A DNA stretch of 64,000 nt from Nematostella vectensis. Taxonomy: Eukaryota; Cnidaria; Anthozoa; Actiniaria; Edwardsiidae. The stretch covers positions 15,486,469 to 15,550,468 of the forward strand of contig NC_064035.1 of the NCBI RefSeq assembly GCF_932526225.1. The letters are read 5' to 3'. The position numbers and the translations under genes were made by a program. The notes below the pieces were generated by a model that was given only the letters and a program-made list of their open reading frames with translations, ran no database searches and was not told the origin of the DNA. Shown one piece after another: positions 22,831 through 35,985 of the stretch. Position 1 is the first letter of the stretch, and each line of letters begins with the position of its first letter.

Positions 22831-25800
22831 TCACGGTTCGGTATGGTCGTCATCCGAGTCTTCCTCGGCGGCTGTTGAAGGGTTGCCGTCATCAAGCCTT
22901 TTCTTGATTTCCACTAGCCTGGCTCGAATACTAGGAAAGTCAAATATTCCTCTCTTTTCTCCAAATGGATCCTGTGCGAAATAAGAATCGTTGCATTTAG
23001 ACAACTTCATTTGCTTTTGCCATCAATAATTTGACAATTTTATCTTTGTTGGTTGCTGTAGAGAGAACCGAGCACTGCTCTTATTGTCCTCACTCTAGAT
23101 TCCCTCCCCTTGGTTTCTTATGGACAGACATCCCCCCCACCTCTAAAAAGACAGTAGTGGGAAACTAAGTAACACAAAACGGGCTTAACTGAAAAAATGC
23201 CCCTAAATGTCAGGTACAAAAGATCCTATGGCCCCCATCCTCCCCTAAAACATCCTATGTCACCCTTGATGAAAATATCTATTCATAGTCATATAATAAC
23301 TTCATATGTATTCTATTTTCCCCCAAAAATCAAAAGTAGCACTTTAATCATGTGAGCCACTCTCTCAAGGGAGGGGGAGGGGGTTGTTGGGTTTGGATTT
23401 CATGCTGTACCTGCATATTTTGTCCATTCAGATATGATTTCTCTGTGATAACTGATATATAATAGTCATAAAACTCAGGAAATGATTTTTCCATCACATC
23501 TCTATGGGAAAAAGATATACAGAATATTTATTCAAATAGACATCACAATGAAAGAACAATTGGTGATGCCAATTGGGCTCCAGGTAGAAAAAACAGCAAA
23601 TGCATTTTAAACATAGAGCGGTATTAAACAAATTGAACTAGAAGTCTATCTTCACACACTGGTAATATATAAGGGCAAAACACTTAATCTACGGTTTAGT
23701 AAAATAAAACACTATTATTTTCAATTGTAAATTGTTATAACACTCTACTGTTCAGTTCAAATGCAAACCTTTATCAGCACAAGCATGTGTCTTGGGCATA
23801 AGAAGGGAAGCTAAAGCCTATGAGTTTATCTCCTATACGTTAATTGACCCACCCCCTCCTGTTATATCCTGGATATGCTGTAGCCTCTATCTGGGCTTCA
23901 AATGCGCGTGATAAAAAAGATGGTAGTCTAATGAAGCCCATTTAAATCCAAGTGAGAACATGAATGACAGCATGAAAATAAATGAAGGCCTCCCCCGATC
24001 ACGTGCAGAATTTGGGATACGTACTTAAGTGCATTGGGACATTTAATCTTTCCTTCAAGCATGTCACATACTGCTACCCGCAATGTCTCATGCTGGATGC
24101 ATTCATTGTATCTCTTACAGTCCCCAGCCTGTCTCTCCTGAAACATTGTTTAAAGATTAAAGTGAAACCACATTCAGCAGTAATTAACCATGTGCCTAAC
24201 AAAGGTTTAACCTTGGGGTATTTAGTTAACCAATAGTGGTGAAGAGTTGGTGGCAAAACAAATGTACTCATCTTGGGGAAAAACTTACAGAAGATTCTCA
24301 ACGTATAACAATCCTACACACCTGTTCAAAACCTGGTTCATTGTGGTACGGTTTTTCATTCAGTAACGATTGAATGGATATAAGAACACTTGAAAGAGAC
24401 TGTGCTGGACTCCAGGCTGGGCCAGACCATGTACTAGCAAAGCAAACACAAGAATTAGAAATAACGCTGGTTCACATAACAGGCCCATCTTCCTACAAAC
24501 ACAAGAATCACAGACGATGCTGGGTCAAGCAAGCTAGCAGGAGAGAGCCCTCTGTGCTGTCCCCCATCCCCCTCCCCTAGCATGGAAATCTAAAAGCAAA
24601 ATGTAGGGGTACTTAATTCCATATATTTGCCTACCACCCTATGTTTGATATTTTAGTACCCTTTCTCTAAAAATCCTGGGCCCACCCCTTAATCTAAGCC
24701 AGAAGATCAGAAGCAAAGCTGGTTCAAAAGCATTCGAATAAAAGTCTACTTTTATGCCCTTTGACCAAGTTTGTTCAGGCTTTAAAAGTCAATGCTGATA
24801 TCTGTAAAAGAGATTTTGGTTTTTCAACAGATAAATAGTTGCATCATCTTAAAGACATTATTCCATTCTAAAAGAAATTTACCGTCTAGTTTAAAAGATG
24901 CAAATGCTTCCAATATTAAAACTTTCATTTCGCTGACTTTTCTGCTGCTATCAATGGTGATTTGAGAAAAATAAGGTTTAAGGGTGTTTGGACACTTTGA
25001 CAGCTTTTGCTAGGAAAATTTCAAGACATTACAAATCTGCCAAACACTTGTGAAATGGAATGATAATTGATTGTTCTTGAGCCCAGGGGTGGGAGGAGCT
25101 TTCCCTTTTATAGCGGAACCTCGTGTTTAAGTACATTGTACCTGGATCTATGAAATTGAGATTTTGTTTAATAGAGAATGATTATGGTTTTCTTATTAAA
25201 AGACGTCAAATGACATAATCATAGCATCAAAACCACTATTTTGAGCCCCCTCGGCATATTGAGCCTCAACCCTCACCCTATGATGCTAAGGCAAACTTTG
25301 CCATTTCTGTAAAGGTTGGGATTAAAGCGGACCTGACCGCTACCAGTAGTCATAAGCTTGACACGGGGTGGTCTGATGGGGTAGTCTGGTGGACAACGGA
25401 TTAAAAAGTAGAAGAAACCTCCTTCATATGGTGTGTCGAATGGGCCAGTTATTAGAGCATGTATCTAAAAGTAAAAAAAAGCTTTAATTTAACTTAACAC
25501 CGTAGTAGAGATGGATAACAGAGCTAAGACATGGGATGTTTACCCATAGTACCAAGGAGAAGCAAGCAGAAAAGGAAGATGAGAAGAATGGGATGGAACT
25601 GTTTCCCCTTCTTCTCGACCTCTGCTCACAAGTTATTTTAAGAGCTGCTAGAGTAGCCTATGTGTAGTCGCTGACTCACGAAAATAGCCTCTCGTAGCAT
25701 CTACGCAACAGTGGCGATAATCTTGTTCCATGATGCCATTGTAATAAATTTGAATAAATTAATTTTGACATCTGTGCATGGGTTTTCTTTTATTCAGCAC

Positions 25801-28222
25801 GCAAAACATGTTCAGGTTTCGTCCTGCAAAACAAACATTCCAACATCGCCCTATAATGCTGCTTCTTTCCAAATGAACATTCCTTCTTTTTAATTCTACT
25901 AATGTATACCTGCATTCTTTGTAAGAGGGTGATTGAGAAAGATTACAAACGGTGTCTGGTGGGTGGCAAGTGTTCCTCGACTTTCAGCGTATAAAGTGAA
26001 CTTGAGCGTTTAGATTTATGTGTACACAACACAAGGGCATACATATGCGGGAGTTGCTGTGATCTGCTGCTTAAAAGGAGAAATGTGGTTAAAAAAAACT
26101 AACCTCTAGAACTTTGGAAAATAAAAAAAAAGGAAAGACTTTCTATAGCCGGTAGGAAGGCTCACAAAGACATCGACATCATCGTTCACAAAAGCAGAGA
26201 TATCCCAAATACTGTTGCCACGTCTTCTAAGGCTGAACTTAGGACAGATTTATCGCAAACAGGTGCTAGATTCGTAAAGTTTTTCTCCATATTTGAACCG
26301 CTCAATAAACTTACACTAGGAAACCGCAGGAACCCATAATTTCAACTTCTGATCTGAGCCAATCAAAATATCCAAGAGAACTTACTGAATGGCCAATCAG
26401 AGACTACTATAGGTTTTCTTGCTAAAGCTGTGATGTCACGGAACATGATTATTGCTGCCGTTGCATCAGGGACATAGCCAAGGGGTGGCCTTGGGGGCCC
26501 TTCAAGCAGCCAAATACAGTAAATGTATGAGACATTATCTAAAATACAGGAGAAAATTCCTTGAAGTCCCTTTTGGGCCCCCTCCTGTTAAAAATCCTGG
26601 CTACGCCGCTGTGTGTAGATGCTATGAGAGGGTATTTTCGCAAGTTAGTGGCTACACGTAGGCTACTAGTAAAGGCGTCTGCTTTTACAGGCTAGCATGT
26701 TTGCCAAGGTTCAGAGCAATATAATGTTTTCCATAAAGTTCTATTGCCAATCATGACCTGAATTTTTCATTGATGCTTAATTTTGTTAAAGACAACATAA
26801 TGGACAAAAATACTATCCATTTGCAGTGATACTAATTCTGAATTTTACTGAAAATTATCCACTGAAATACACTTTTTTAAGTAAACTCTACTAGTGGACA
26901 CCATTTTAAATCGACCCAAGAAAGAGTTGACATTACTGATACCACTTACTTTTGTGATATCATCTTTGTCAGGTACAATACACATTCCTGGGGGTGGTTC
27001 ATTATATATGCTCATTATATCCCTGAAATAAGCAATGAAATAATTATAAATCACGTACTCACATACTATGCATTGGACAAAGGCCGGGGGTGGGGGGGGG
27101 GGGGAGTTCAGGATACTTTTCAGGTCAATGCCAAACAAGTATAAAGCCTCCTTATATATAGTATCCCTTTACTGTTAATTTTGATTTTGACTTGAGCATA
27201 AAAGGCCAAATGAAATACTAATGCTTGACATGCCAGTGAAAATACCCTGTTTCCAATTGAATAGAATAAAAAAGCCCAACTTGTCGCGATCTCGTACCAA
27301 AACAAGGAATACAATACACCAAAAACTGGAATTCGACTCTACCAAATTTTTGTCTTTAATAAGACTTCTTCAGGGCAGAGTTTACTTCAGAGTCTGCCCT
27401 GACGAAGTCTTATTAAAGACGAAAATTTGGCAGAGTCGAATTCCAGTTTTTGGTGTACTGTTTCCAATTGAGGTGCAAAACACCACTTCAACTTTGTGTT
27501 GATTTTAGCACTGAACTGATTTCAAATCAAACCACTTCTCTGCAAGTTATTAACCAATCAAAAAGCAAAACAGTAAATATACTTGTAAACAATCACAATC
27601 ACAAGTTTAAATATTATATTTAAACTGATATGATATATTATTTTTAAGACGATTTCTTGAAAGTAACGGTATTACTTATATTTTACTGACACTAAATGTT
27701 AAATTAATACCAGCCCTCAAAAACTGGAAAAGAAATGAGTATACTAACAACATAATTCATAACTCGCATAAAGCAAAATTAATAAACGGTTTTAGAAATT
27801 TCGTGTGATGAAAGAGAAAAAGATTGTTTATGGGTCACTTCTATGGTAAACATATTAGTATGGAAATTTTCGACCAGCCATATAAGTTAATCATAGAATC
27901 TTTTCTTTGAAGGTTCCCCACTCAATATTGAAAGGCACACAATGTACAGATCTGCCCAATGTACAGATCTCCCAACCTCTAAGGACAAACAAAATAAGCA
28001 TTATCATGTCGTTTGCCGAACAAGCATAAAAAATACCAAACACAAAACAAAACATGATCGACGATGTAAAAATGCAGAAGAGTCCGTTCATAGTTAAACT
28101 TACCGTTTGATTCTTAATACACATTGTGGGGTAACATTTTCCTTGTCCCAGTCTTTGGAATACAGTGGATCCCATAAAGCATTTGAAGTCGATGAGAGAA
28201 ATTCGGAATCATCGTCTGCCAT
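22831..28222 (-). CDS. UBE2Z: UBE2Z, ubiquitin-conjugating enzyme E2 Z (USE1)
   Basis: UBE2Z accepts ubiquitin (and, in vertebrates, FAT10) specifically from the E1 UBA6. Seven minus-strand exons join in phase: 28222-28104, 27022-26950, 25464-25277, 24433-24322, 24137-24025, 23501-23411, 22971-22831, giving 278 residues. The N-terminus [19 protein letters not shown] leads into the conserved [11 protein letters not shown] helix. The UBC fold shows [29 protein letters not shown] and RNGKVCLSI, with the catalytic cysteine at residue 122. [18 protein letters not shown] and the extended C-terminal [12 protein letters not shown] and DPFGEKRG segments are UBE2Z hallmarks. The usual E2 HPN tripeptide is NPN here, as I recall for this subfamily. 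Vertebrate UBE2Z is longer (about 350) at the N-terminus. The protein ends in an acidic tail. Confidence 0.97.
26468..26612. mobile_element. Probable short MITE in UBE2Z intron 2
   Basis: The ends carry an imperfect inverted repeat: ACATAGCCAAGGGGTGG near 26470 and CCTGGCTACGCC near 26600, with GGGGGCCC and GGGCCCCC inside. The AAAATCCTGGCTACGCC end is typical of abundant short DNA elements in animal genomes. No coding capacity. Confidence 0.5.
27247..27471. mobile_element. Foldback insertion with 66-bp arms and a 14-bp flanking direct repeat, UBE2Z intron 1
   Basis: Bases 27315-27380 and 27392-27457 are near-perfect reverse complements around an 11-bp centre. The sequence CTGTTTCCAATTGA occurs exactly at 27247-27260 and 27458-27471, directly flanking the unit, so 27261-27457 looks like an insertion with a 14-bp target duplication. 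Confidence 0.7.
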
Positions 28223-30836
28223 ATTGAAATTATTTCTAGTATGTTGTACGCATGCGTGATTATGTCACTTGTCTGTCATGTGTCGTTGCAGGCAGATGGC
28301 TTCTCTTTTGGTGAGGCCGTATAGTATTTGCATCTTTGGCATCTATAACAATTATCTCATATCATTAATTATGTTATCATTTTGCCTTGAACCTTGATCT
28401 CGTTTCAAGGACTGGCATCATTCAATTTTGTTCTTATTTTTGAAAATAAAAGATGACATTCTCGCGAGTGAAGCTTTTTTATGCAATAATTTTTTTTTAA
28501 AATTACGAGAAGACCACACAACACTTTGTTAAACCAATTACAATATTTTTAATTCTGTGAGTAGCATTGCCTTTTTGAGAGAGGACTGGTTTCCCAGTGG
28601 CGGCGAAGGAATGGAGGGGGAGTATGTTTGGCGATGTGATATTTGATCTACCCCAACTTTTAAACTACCAAACAAAAGAAACATAATCCCCGACACAATT
28701 CAAACCAATCACAGGCAAAGGCGGCAAAAGAAATTCGTTCCAAGCGATTGAGCAGCGAATACAATTCCCCTAGCGCTTGACTCTCCAGACAGCTGAATCA
28801 TAACATCCAAAAGAAATATTAATGCATAGGGCAACCTCAGAGGGGGAAATAGAGCGGAGCTAACTGCAATTAAATGGATCATGTGAGGTGAGTTTTAGTT
28901 GGGAAAGTATCGCTCGTTGGATGGGCTGTCACACCGAGAGCGCGCGCCGCACAGTTGACTGATCTAACTGATTTTTACCAAGGCTTGCGTACATTTTATA
29001 GCAATTTTTTATTTCAATTTTATGTGGTGCTTTACCCTAAATCGAAATTTTATGTTTTATTCGAGATTTTCCCTCTTACTGTCTTTTATTGCCGGAATGT
29101 GAATATTTTATTTAGTTTTAACCAGTAGTTACTTAATTTAAAAACCTCAGAAGCTGTATTTGTCCAATTGCGCACTGCGATGAACCAGATGGGATAAAAA
29201 TATGATTAAGATGCTCATGTGTTTTACGGGAGGGGTAAAGGCAAAATTAAAGCCGAACAGAGAGAACTTTTAAAGATCATCCACAACTTGCGAAAAGTAA
29301 ATAAGCCTTAGCTTTTGATAGACAGCACTTTCATAATGAATCATGCACGGAGGCAAAACTTTTCGATAATCAAATTATGGAATTAAGTTTACGCTTATGC
29401 TTTATCCACTGCTCTTACTGCTTCGTATATTTAGTGGTCAGAATTTCTCGCCGCGCAGAGCGATGTTATTTTTATGAATAATAACTATATAAGTATATTT
29501 TTACTATTGTGTCGATCGGAGTATCTATCACAGGTAGTAATTTTTGACATTACCGATTTTTAGACCCGATCTTAGTTTTCTTTCCAGAAATTTCTACCCT
29601 CTAAGTTAGATTACAAATGTTTGAGAGCCGTTACCGTTGAGTTATTCATTCTAGTAAACTAAGGAATTAGGAAAATCCAGTAAACAGACCATCATGGGCT
29701 GGATAAACATTGGGGAAATATATTGACATATGCATTCCTGCATCATATTAAACATTTAAAAATTAAAAGAATACCCCTTCAGCTTTAGGCAAAAACTATG
29801 CATTTTAACAAATTCGAAAGGGATTTACAGCGAACCCAGAGTGACAGTTGAAATCCCGCCAAAAAATAAGGCCTGATAAAGTGGGAGTCACGCAAGGTTT
29901 GTCACGCCGCATGTGTAACGCCTAGCAATATGACACACTTGTCCACGGCCGAGTATCTATGTCACTGAAACCCTAGTTATAAAACCAAGACTTTATCTGA
30001 GATGGTTCGTTTTCCTAAAGCCCGAGCGTCCTACAAAAAGAAGGCATAAAGAAGAGGAAATTGATTAATGATTTGAGTCCCTGGTGCGTGCCATGTCAGA
30101 CCACATATAAAATATTGTTTCTGGTCTTTTTCGGAGCATGCGGACGGGCGGCTTTATTTTTATTTAATTTTTTTCCTTTGTCTTTATTTTTTCTTATCTA
30201 AAATTAGTATATGCCAGCTTTATTATAGAGCAAATACATGAAATCACGAGTTCATCATATGCTTGTTTTTTTTGGTAAAAATAACGTCTACTTTTCACGC
30301 GGAGAAAAATGATTCCTCCATTAGTTTAGTAAGAAATGGTTTCCTGAGAACATCTTTTGATGTTTACTTGATTGGATGTCTATATTTTGCCATTTCTAAT
30401 TATCAAAGAGCGCAAATCTTAAAACTCTTATGATTCTAGAGGTTTAACATTTTACGGTAACAGAGAAAGACTTAAAAGGCAGCATAAATTCTGGACGCGG
30501 GCGGCCACCAGAAACGACAATAATTTTTTATGTGGCCTCAATTCCCATATTTTTGACAGGGCTAGGTATTTAGCTTGTTTGGATAGCGAGAACCTATAGA
30601 GCAATCGAATATTGCCCATATTTACGAGCAGATCAAATATTGGAGGCCATTCCTTTTATGGGGAATTTTGGAGCTGGTATTCTATCATTTCGGTTTTGAT
30701 TTAACGTCAATAACGAAACCCTAAATCGTTATAAAGCGAGGCCAAGTGGAAAGGATTATGATTCGAATTAGCGAAAAACTTTCGGGTTATCGAGATCTAC
30801 TGACAAACCAAATAAAGAGAATCGCTGGTGATGTAT

Positions 30837-31050
30837 TAGGGCCCCCGGTCCCCCGAAATTTCGATGTGCTCGCAGTTTTCGGCAAATGCTCGCATGCTCG
30901 CCCATTTTTTCCGCCGTGCTCGCATTATATTTTTTGCCGTGCTCGCATTGTATTTTTCGATGCGCTCGCTGCTCGATTTATTCAACAACTAAAAATGCTC
31001 GGTCTCGCATAAAAAAAGGGTGCTCGCCAAAGACCATTCGGGGGCCCTTG
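30837..31050. repeat. Short element rich in GTGCTCGC repeats with inverted GGGCCCCCG ends
   Basis: The segment begins with AGGGCCCCCGG and ends with CGGGGGCCCTT, an inverted pair. Between them the word GCTCGC occurs about nine times, in phrases such as GCCGTGCTCGCATT. Its base composition differs from the surrounding AT-rich DNA, and a small non-autonomous element is the simplest reading. Confidence 0.5.
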
Positions 31051-34000
31051 TATGTATTTGCAAGAAAAATACTGAAAAGCATCAATTTACTGATAAATTA
31101 TAGAGTTGCGTAATTGGCGCCAACAACCAATCAAAGTGGAAAAATATGAATTAGCGCCTCACCTAAGTATCGATAACTAACGGTACCACACCCACCACAA
31201 CATTAAAAGCCAGTTTTGTTATGCGTTCTTGAATTTTTTTACTCTTTTTTTTTTACAACAAAACAGATCGAACGGATATTGAAATAAGCGCCTTACCAAG
31301 AGAGCATGTTCTCTTGCATCTACCTAAGCGCTTCCCCCGAATAAGCGCCCCGCCTGGACATACGCCCGCGACGCGTATTCGGGTGATTGCGGTAACCAAG
31401 CTCGGGTAATCGTCAACTCAAGACAACGGAGGGCTCGGTTGGGTAGTGATAAAGGGATTTCGGTTCTCGAACCTTCTGTAAAAAATTTCCCCACATTGCA
31501 TTCTGTATCATCATCGTCTTCACCGCCCCCCTTTTGCTCATTAGTTTTGTTCTTCTGTCTGTTTCTTACTCCAGTGTTTGGTATCTTAAATACAAAAAAT
31601 TATTAAGTCAGGGTTTCGCTTTAGCTAATTTTCGACGCATGGGTGATTTTCAATGGCTTTCCCTAAGATGAGTTTCTCTATAATTGCTCGCGATATATGC
31701 CAAAAGCCTTGTCGGTTAAAAAAATATAAAATAAAATAATTTATTAACAAATCATTTATTTATTTTTGACCCCACGACTTCGTTTTGTTATGCGAGTAAA
31801 GCTACCAGGAGAGGTCAATATACATCGTCTTCAAAATAATTGATGCGTTTACTAGAATAAGTTCATCGCATCATTGCCTTTTTGGATAAGCTATTCAGAG
31901 CTATACAAAGAAACGCTATTTTAGTACACTGTACTCGCTTTTTAGTTGCTCTTGTTTTTCTACCTGTTTCTTACTCTAGTGATTAGTGTTTTGATTACGA
32001 AAAAAGTGAACTACATTTAGATTTAGGTTATTATTCTTTTATGGATGGGTGATTTCTAAGGTATGCGAAGGATAAAAGCGCGAAATATCCCCAAAGGAGC
32101 TTTTTTATCATATGTTTTATCATCTGTGACGAGAGGACGTGTTGATGCTCTGAAAGTCGAATACGGTTTTCCCTTCATTTTGGCACATAGCAAACCTTAT
32201 GTATCTTCTTTATAAGGGCTGTTGTAGCTAAACGGACGTTCCCGAGTAGAGTAGTTGGAGACAGAAGGTATGTCGCGCTTAGCATGACTCATGAGATGCG
32301 GTAGGGCGCAGTGGTGGTGAAAAGCTTCTCTTTTTAGCGAGTTACTTATGTAGTTGAGGCTTTCATAGAGGTAATCATTCGTAAAGTAATTTCATAGAAG
32401 TAAAATATCTTCAAAAAGAGCAACCGATTTTACACCAAATTAACTGATAGTTTTAGAGATGTTTTTTTGATTAAGCAGTTTGCTAATCTTCACTCGTCGT
32501 TGTTCAAGCACACACAAACCGAATTTCAGTTAAAATAAAGTTGCTGAACAACGAGTATTTTGCGAAAACGGTGGACTAAGCGTTTCAGTTAAGTGCTTAA
32601 TTGAACAGGTTTCAGCTTTTTAAGGGGAGATATTTTAATGAGAAAACTTTTGCTCAACAATAAATTTAGTGATGCATAACTTGACTCCATGAGGAATCTA
32701 CGCATAAATAATTCCCGTGAATACCTGGGTAAAACCTCTAAAAGTCTCATTTTATCACATTTACTGATAACAGATTAGAAACATGGGGATACTTTTTCAC
32801 TTAAACATTTATATTCAGTGCCATATTTTTAATTAGTCAGAAACATCCATTGCTAACTATATTTTGTCTTTTGAATTCTTCGGTTGAATTCTGCAGCGAT
32901 TTGTTTTGTTTAATCGTGTTCTAGAGGCCATCTTCACGGTTGTGAACGACTCATAATTTCGGTTATGGGAATAATACACCGGATATTCCTTCCCGCTGTT
33001 TCTGGACACATATTTCCATAACTTAATGCATGGATACTATCTGTTATTTGATAGAGCCCCGTTTAGCAAGGGATTGCCGATTTGATACTCGTAAATGTTT
33101 GAAAATAATAATTTTCGAGGAGATTTCTGTAGCTTATTGATAATTTATTTACCGCCCATAATCGCGTGTGTCCTGGCTGCACATTATTGTACTAACGCCG
33201 TTGTTTAGTAATCAGAAGGAATTCGGATATTAGTTGTTTATTTTTTTAGTTTAAGGGTCAATATATCATTTAAATTAATTACTGTGCTCTTTTATTGTCC
33301 AGTGATAGCATAGTATGAAATATCTTCACTTGAAAAACGCAAAATGACCCAATGCGAAAAAAGGAGGAGCTGTTTCTATTCTGATGTTTTTGAATGAGGA
33401 GCAAGTGCGCCAAAAACACACTGATATCTAGTTCAAATGTTAGATTATTTAGAAACAATAAGGTAGACAAATACCAGCCAAACGAGGATACTCGGAACAT
33501 ATAGGAACGGTTACCAAGCATGATATAATGTATTTATACCTGCATAAATGTTAATTTATTTTAATGCTGATAATAGTTTCTTTAATTTGCAAAGTACTAA
33601 CTTCAAGCTATACCAAATTTTATTTTACTATTATATTTCCGATTATATTTTGGCGTACATTTAATTTATTGAACATATACTTAGACATATACCAAATCAC
33701 TAAAATTGTCTGTGTAAACCATTTCTCCATGTTTAATTTTCGTTACTGTTCGGCCAAATGTGGTTTTTGTGGAATAAGGCTTTTGTTTTTTTGATAATTT
33801 CAGTATTGTAATAAAAGCATTGTTGGTGCGCGTTGTATTAGGGACACCTGTTTAAAAAACGCGAAACTCGACTATAACACGTTTTGCGTTTGCCACAGAT
33901 AACGCCCAAAGAAACGGATTCGTCATCTACTATGTAGTTCCAGGGGAAAAGAAGGGATCAGCTGATAGGAAAACACCCTCGGCTTATCGCTGAGTAAGTG

Positions 34001-34889
34001 AGGTGAGAAAATGCATTTATTGACGACACTTAAGATTACTTCACATTGATACAATGGTGATCTATCATTGAACCACTAATATTTGATTTAGTATTTGAAG
34101 TATCTTCTCAATCACTGGCCGCTATTTTGTTTCAATAAACATTTATTTTTCTTATCAAAAAATCTAAAAAAATACATTATGTGAAGTTAAGTGATTGCTG
34201 GAAGCAATAAAGGTAATTTTGGGAAACTCAAAATTAGTTAGTTTTAAAATAAGGTTTTTCATTTTGTATAAAATATTACCACATGTGTGTATTATACCCT
34301 TATATACTCTTAAAATGTGGAAACTCCTTACACTGCTTCATTTAGACTTGTACATTTGGGTTGAACATTTGTAGAACTACATCATGAGGGTTTTAACCAA
34401 CTACAATAATTTGTAAACATCAATATCGTGGAAGTCGTGAAAACAGTTAATGCTGGTAAAAAACTAAGCAAGCGAAATTATGAAACAATTTGTCGAAACT
34501 GGTATAGTGTTTAGTTTTTTATACAAATATTGTATGTAACTTTCGGCCTTTTCCCCCATTTTTCAAAACCTTGATTTGTTGTACTGATTCTTCCTATTCC
34601 CAAGCGAAATTTTATTTATGTATAAAAAAGGTTTTAATTTTTAATGATATGCCTAATTTCTTGGGCCTTTGAGCGAGATAAAGCGCAAGAGAGTGGAAAA
34701 AAAACAGGTGCCGTAGTGTAATAAATTCTCAATCGAATAAGCCGACTGCAACCCTCCACTGTTACTCGCCTTCTTCAGGCAACAGGCAATTGAGGGACGT
34801 TAGTTAGAAAACTGTCACGGTTATAATGTAACTCTCTATAAATAAAAATTATTGTATTGTATTGTTATTGGAGCAATATTCCCCAAGAG

Positions 34890-35345
34890 ATGTGCCCCCC
34901 CCCCCCCCCCCCCCCCCGTCGTGCTTCTTGCTACTCCGGCTGCCCCCTAAATGCTTCTTGTACAGCTCCCCCCCCCCCCCCCGCCCCCAGAGCTTTTTTT
35001 ATTTACCTCTTCCTGAGGCGCATCCTCCATCCCCTTTTCCAAAAGGATACTTCTTATCCCCTCCTCCCTTCCACAGAGGGCTTCCCCTTCCTCTTGGATA
35101 GGCTTCCTCAACATCTATCCAGCCGCCACCTACAGACTGGAGGGGCTTCGTTCAACTCCCTTCAAACCCCCTCAAAGAAATATCCTCAGCCTCCCTCACA
35201 CACTCCACCTACCCCCCGCAGAAGTACTTTCTCCAACCCTCCCCACCAGCCCTAGAGTGTCTTTCTTTCCACCTCCCCCATAGGGCTTTCCTCCCCTTTT
35301 TTTTCCTCCTCCTTCTCCGCCCGGTCAGATTTTCCCTCTAATCCT
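34890..35345. repeat. Strand-asymmetric polypyrimidine tract with long C runs
   Basis: About 450 bp are overwhelmingly C and T on the + strand, with an uninterrupted C run of more than 20 bases near 34895 and another of about 16 near 34967. The proline-rich open frames here are composition artefacts with no exon borders. Such mirror-like polypyrimidine DNA can form triplex structures and may be misassembled in length. Confidence 0.8.
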
Positions 35346-35764
35346 TTGCTCTTCACAGTGCTTCCAGTTCCGAGACCTCTTTTAAAATTATTGTTGTTTT
35401 AAGACATATAATTCCGCTTTTTTCGCATCAAGATATTGCTTGGTAGTCGACATAGTCATCGTAGTCTTGAAATATTTATAGTCTTTGGGTTTTGTGGAAA
35501 CTCAAATTAGTCTGTCGCTGCATCCGTGGTGGTACAAACTCTCTGGGTTTCTCTCTAGAGACCAATCATATGTATTAAAAGTGTATCGATACAAGTTCCC
35601 TTCAAATGAGCACTCCAGTTTACTAGGATTTTCCATTTATTCAATAATTATTTACCAAAGAGCGGAAAGAAGCTAAGGAGGTTGTGGTGACAAGGTATGG
35701 GAAACACCTTCGCCAAGGATCGACTCAGCATTGGCACTGACAGTCAAGCATTATTTCGACCAAC

Positions 35765-35985
35765 CATATCATGATCCTGTTTTGCTATCGTTGACCGGTC
35801 TACTATCACGAAGGGAATATTTCAGTTAAAAATAAAAAAAAATATAAAAGATATCATGATCCTGTTTTGCTATCGTTGACTGGTCTTCTGTCACGAAGGG
35901 AATATTTCAGATAAAAATTTAAAAAAAAGATATCATGATCCTGTTTTGCTATCGTTGACTGGTCTTCTGTCACGAAGGGAATAAA
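35765..35985. repeat. Triplicated 82-86-bp unit
   Basis: ATATCATGATCCTGTTTTGC begins three consecutive units near 35766, 35852 and 35933, each continuing through GTCACGAAGGGAATA. The spacing differs through A-rich indels. No coding or known element similarity. Confidence 0.85.

Noticed and set aside
34857-35255. Proline-rich open frames
   Set aside because: They result from the C/T-rich composition; no exon borders or conserved residues.
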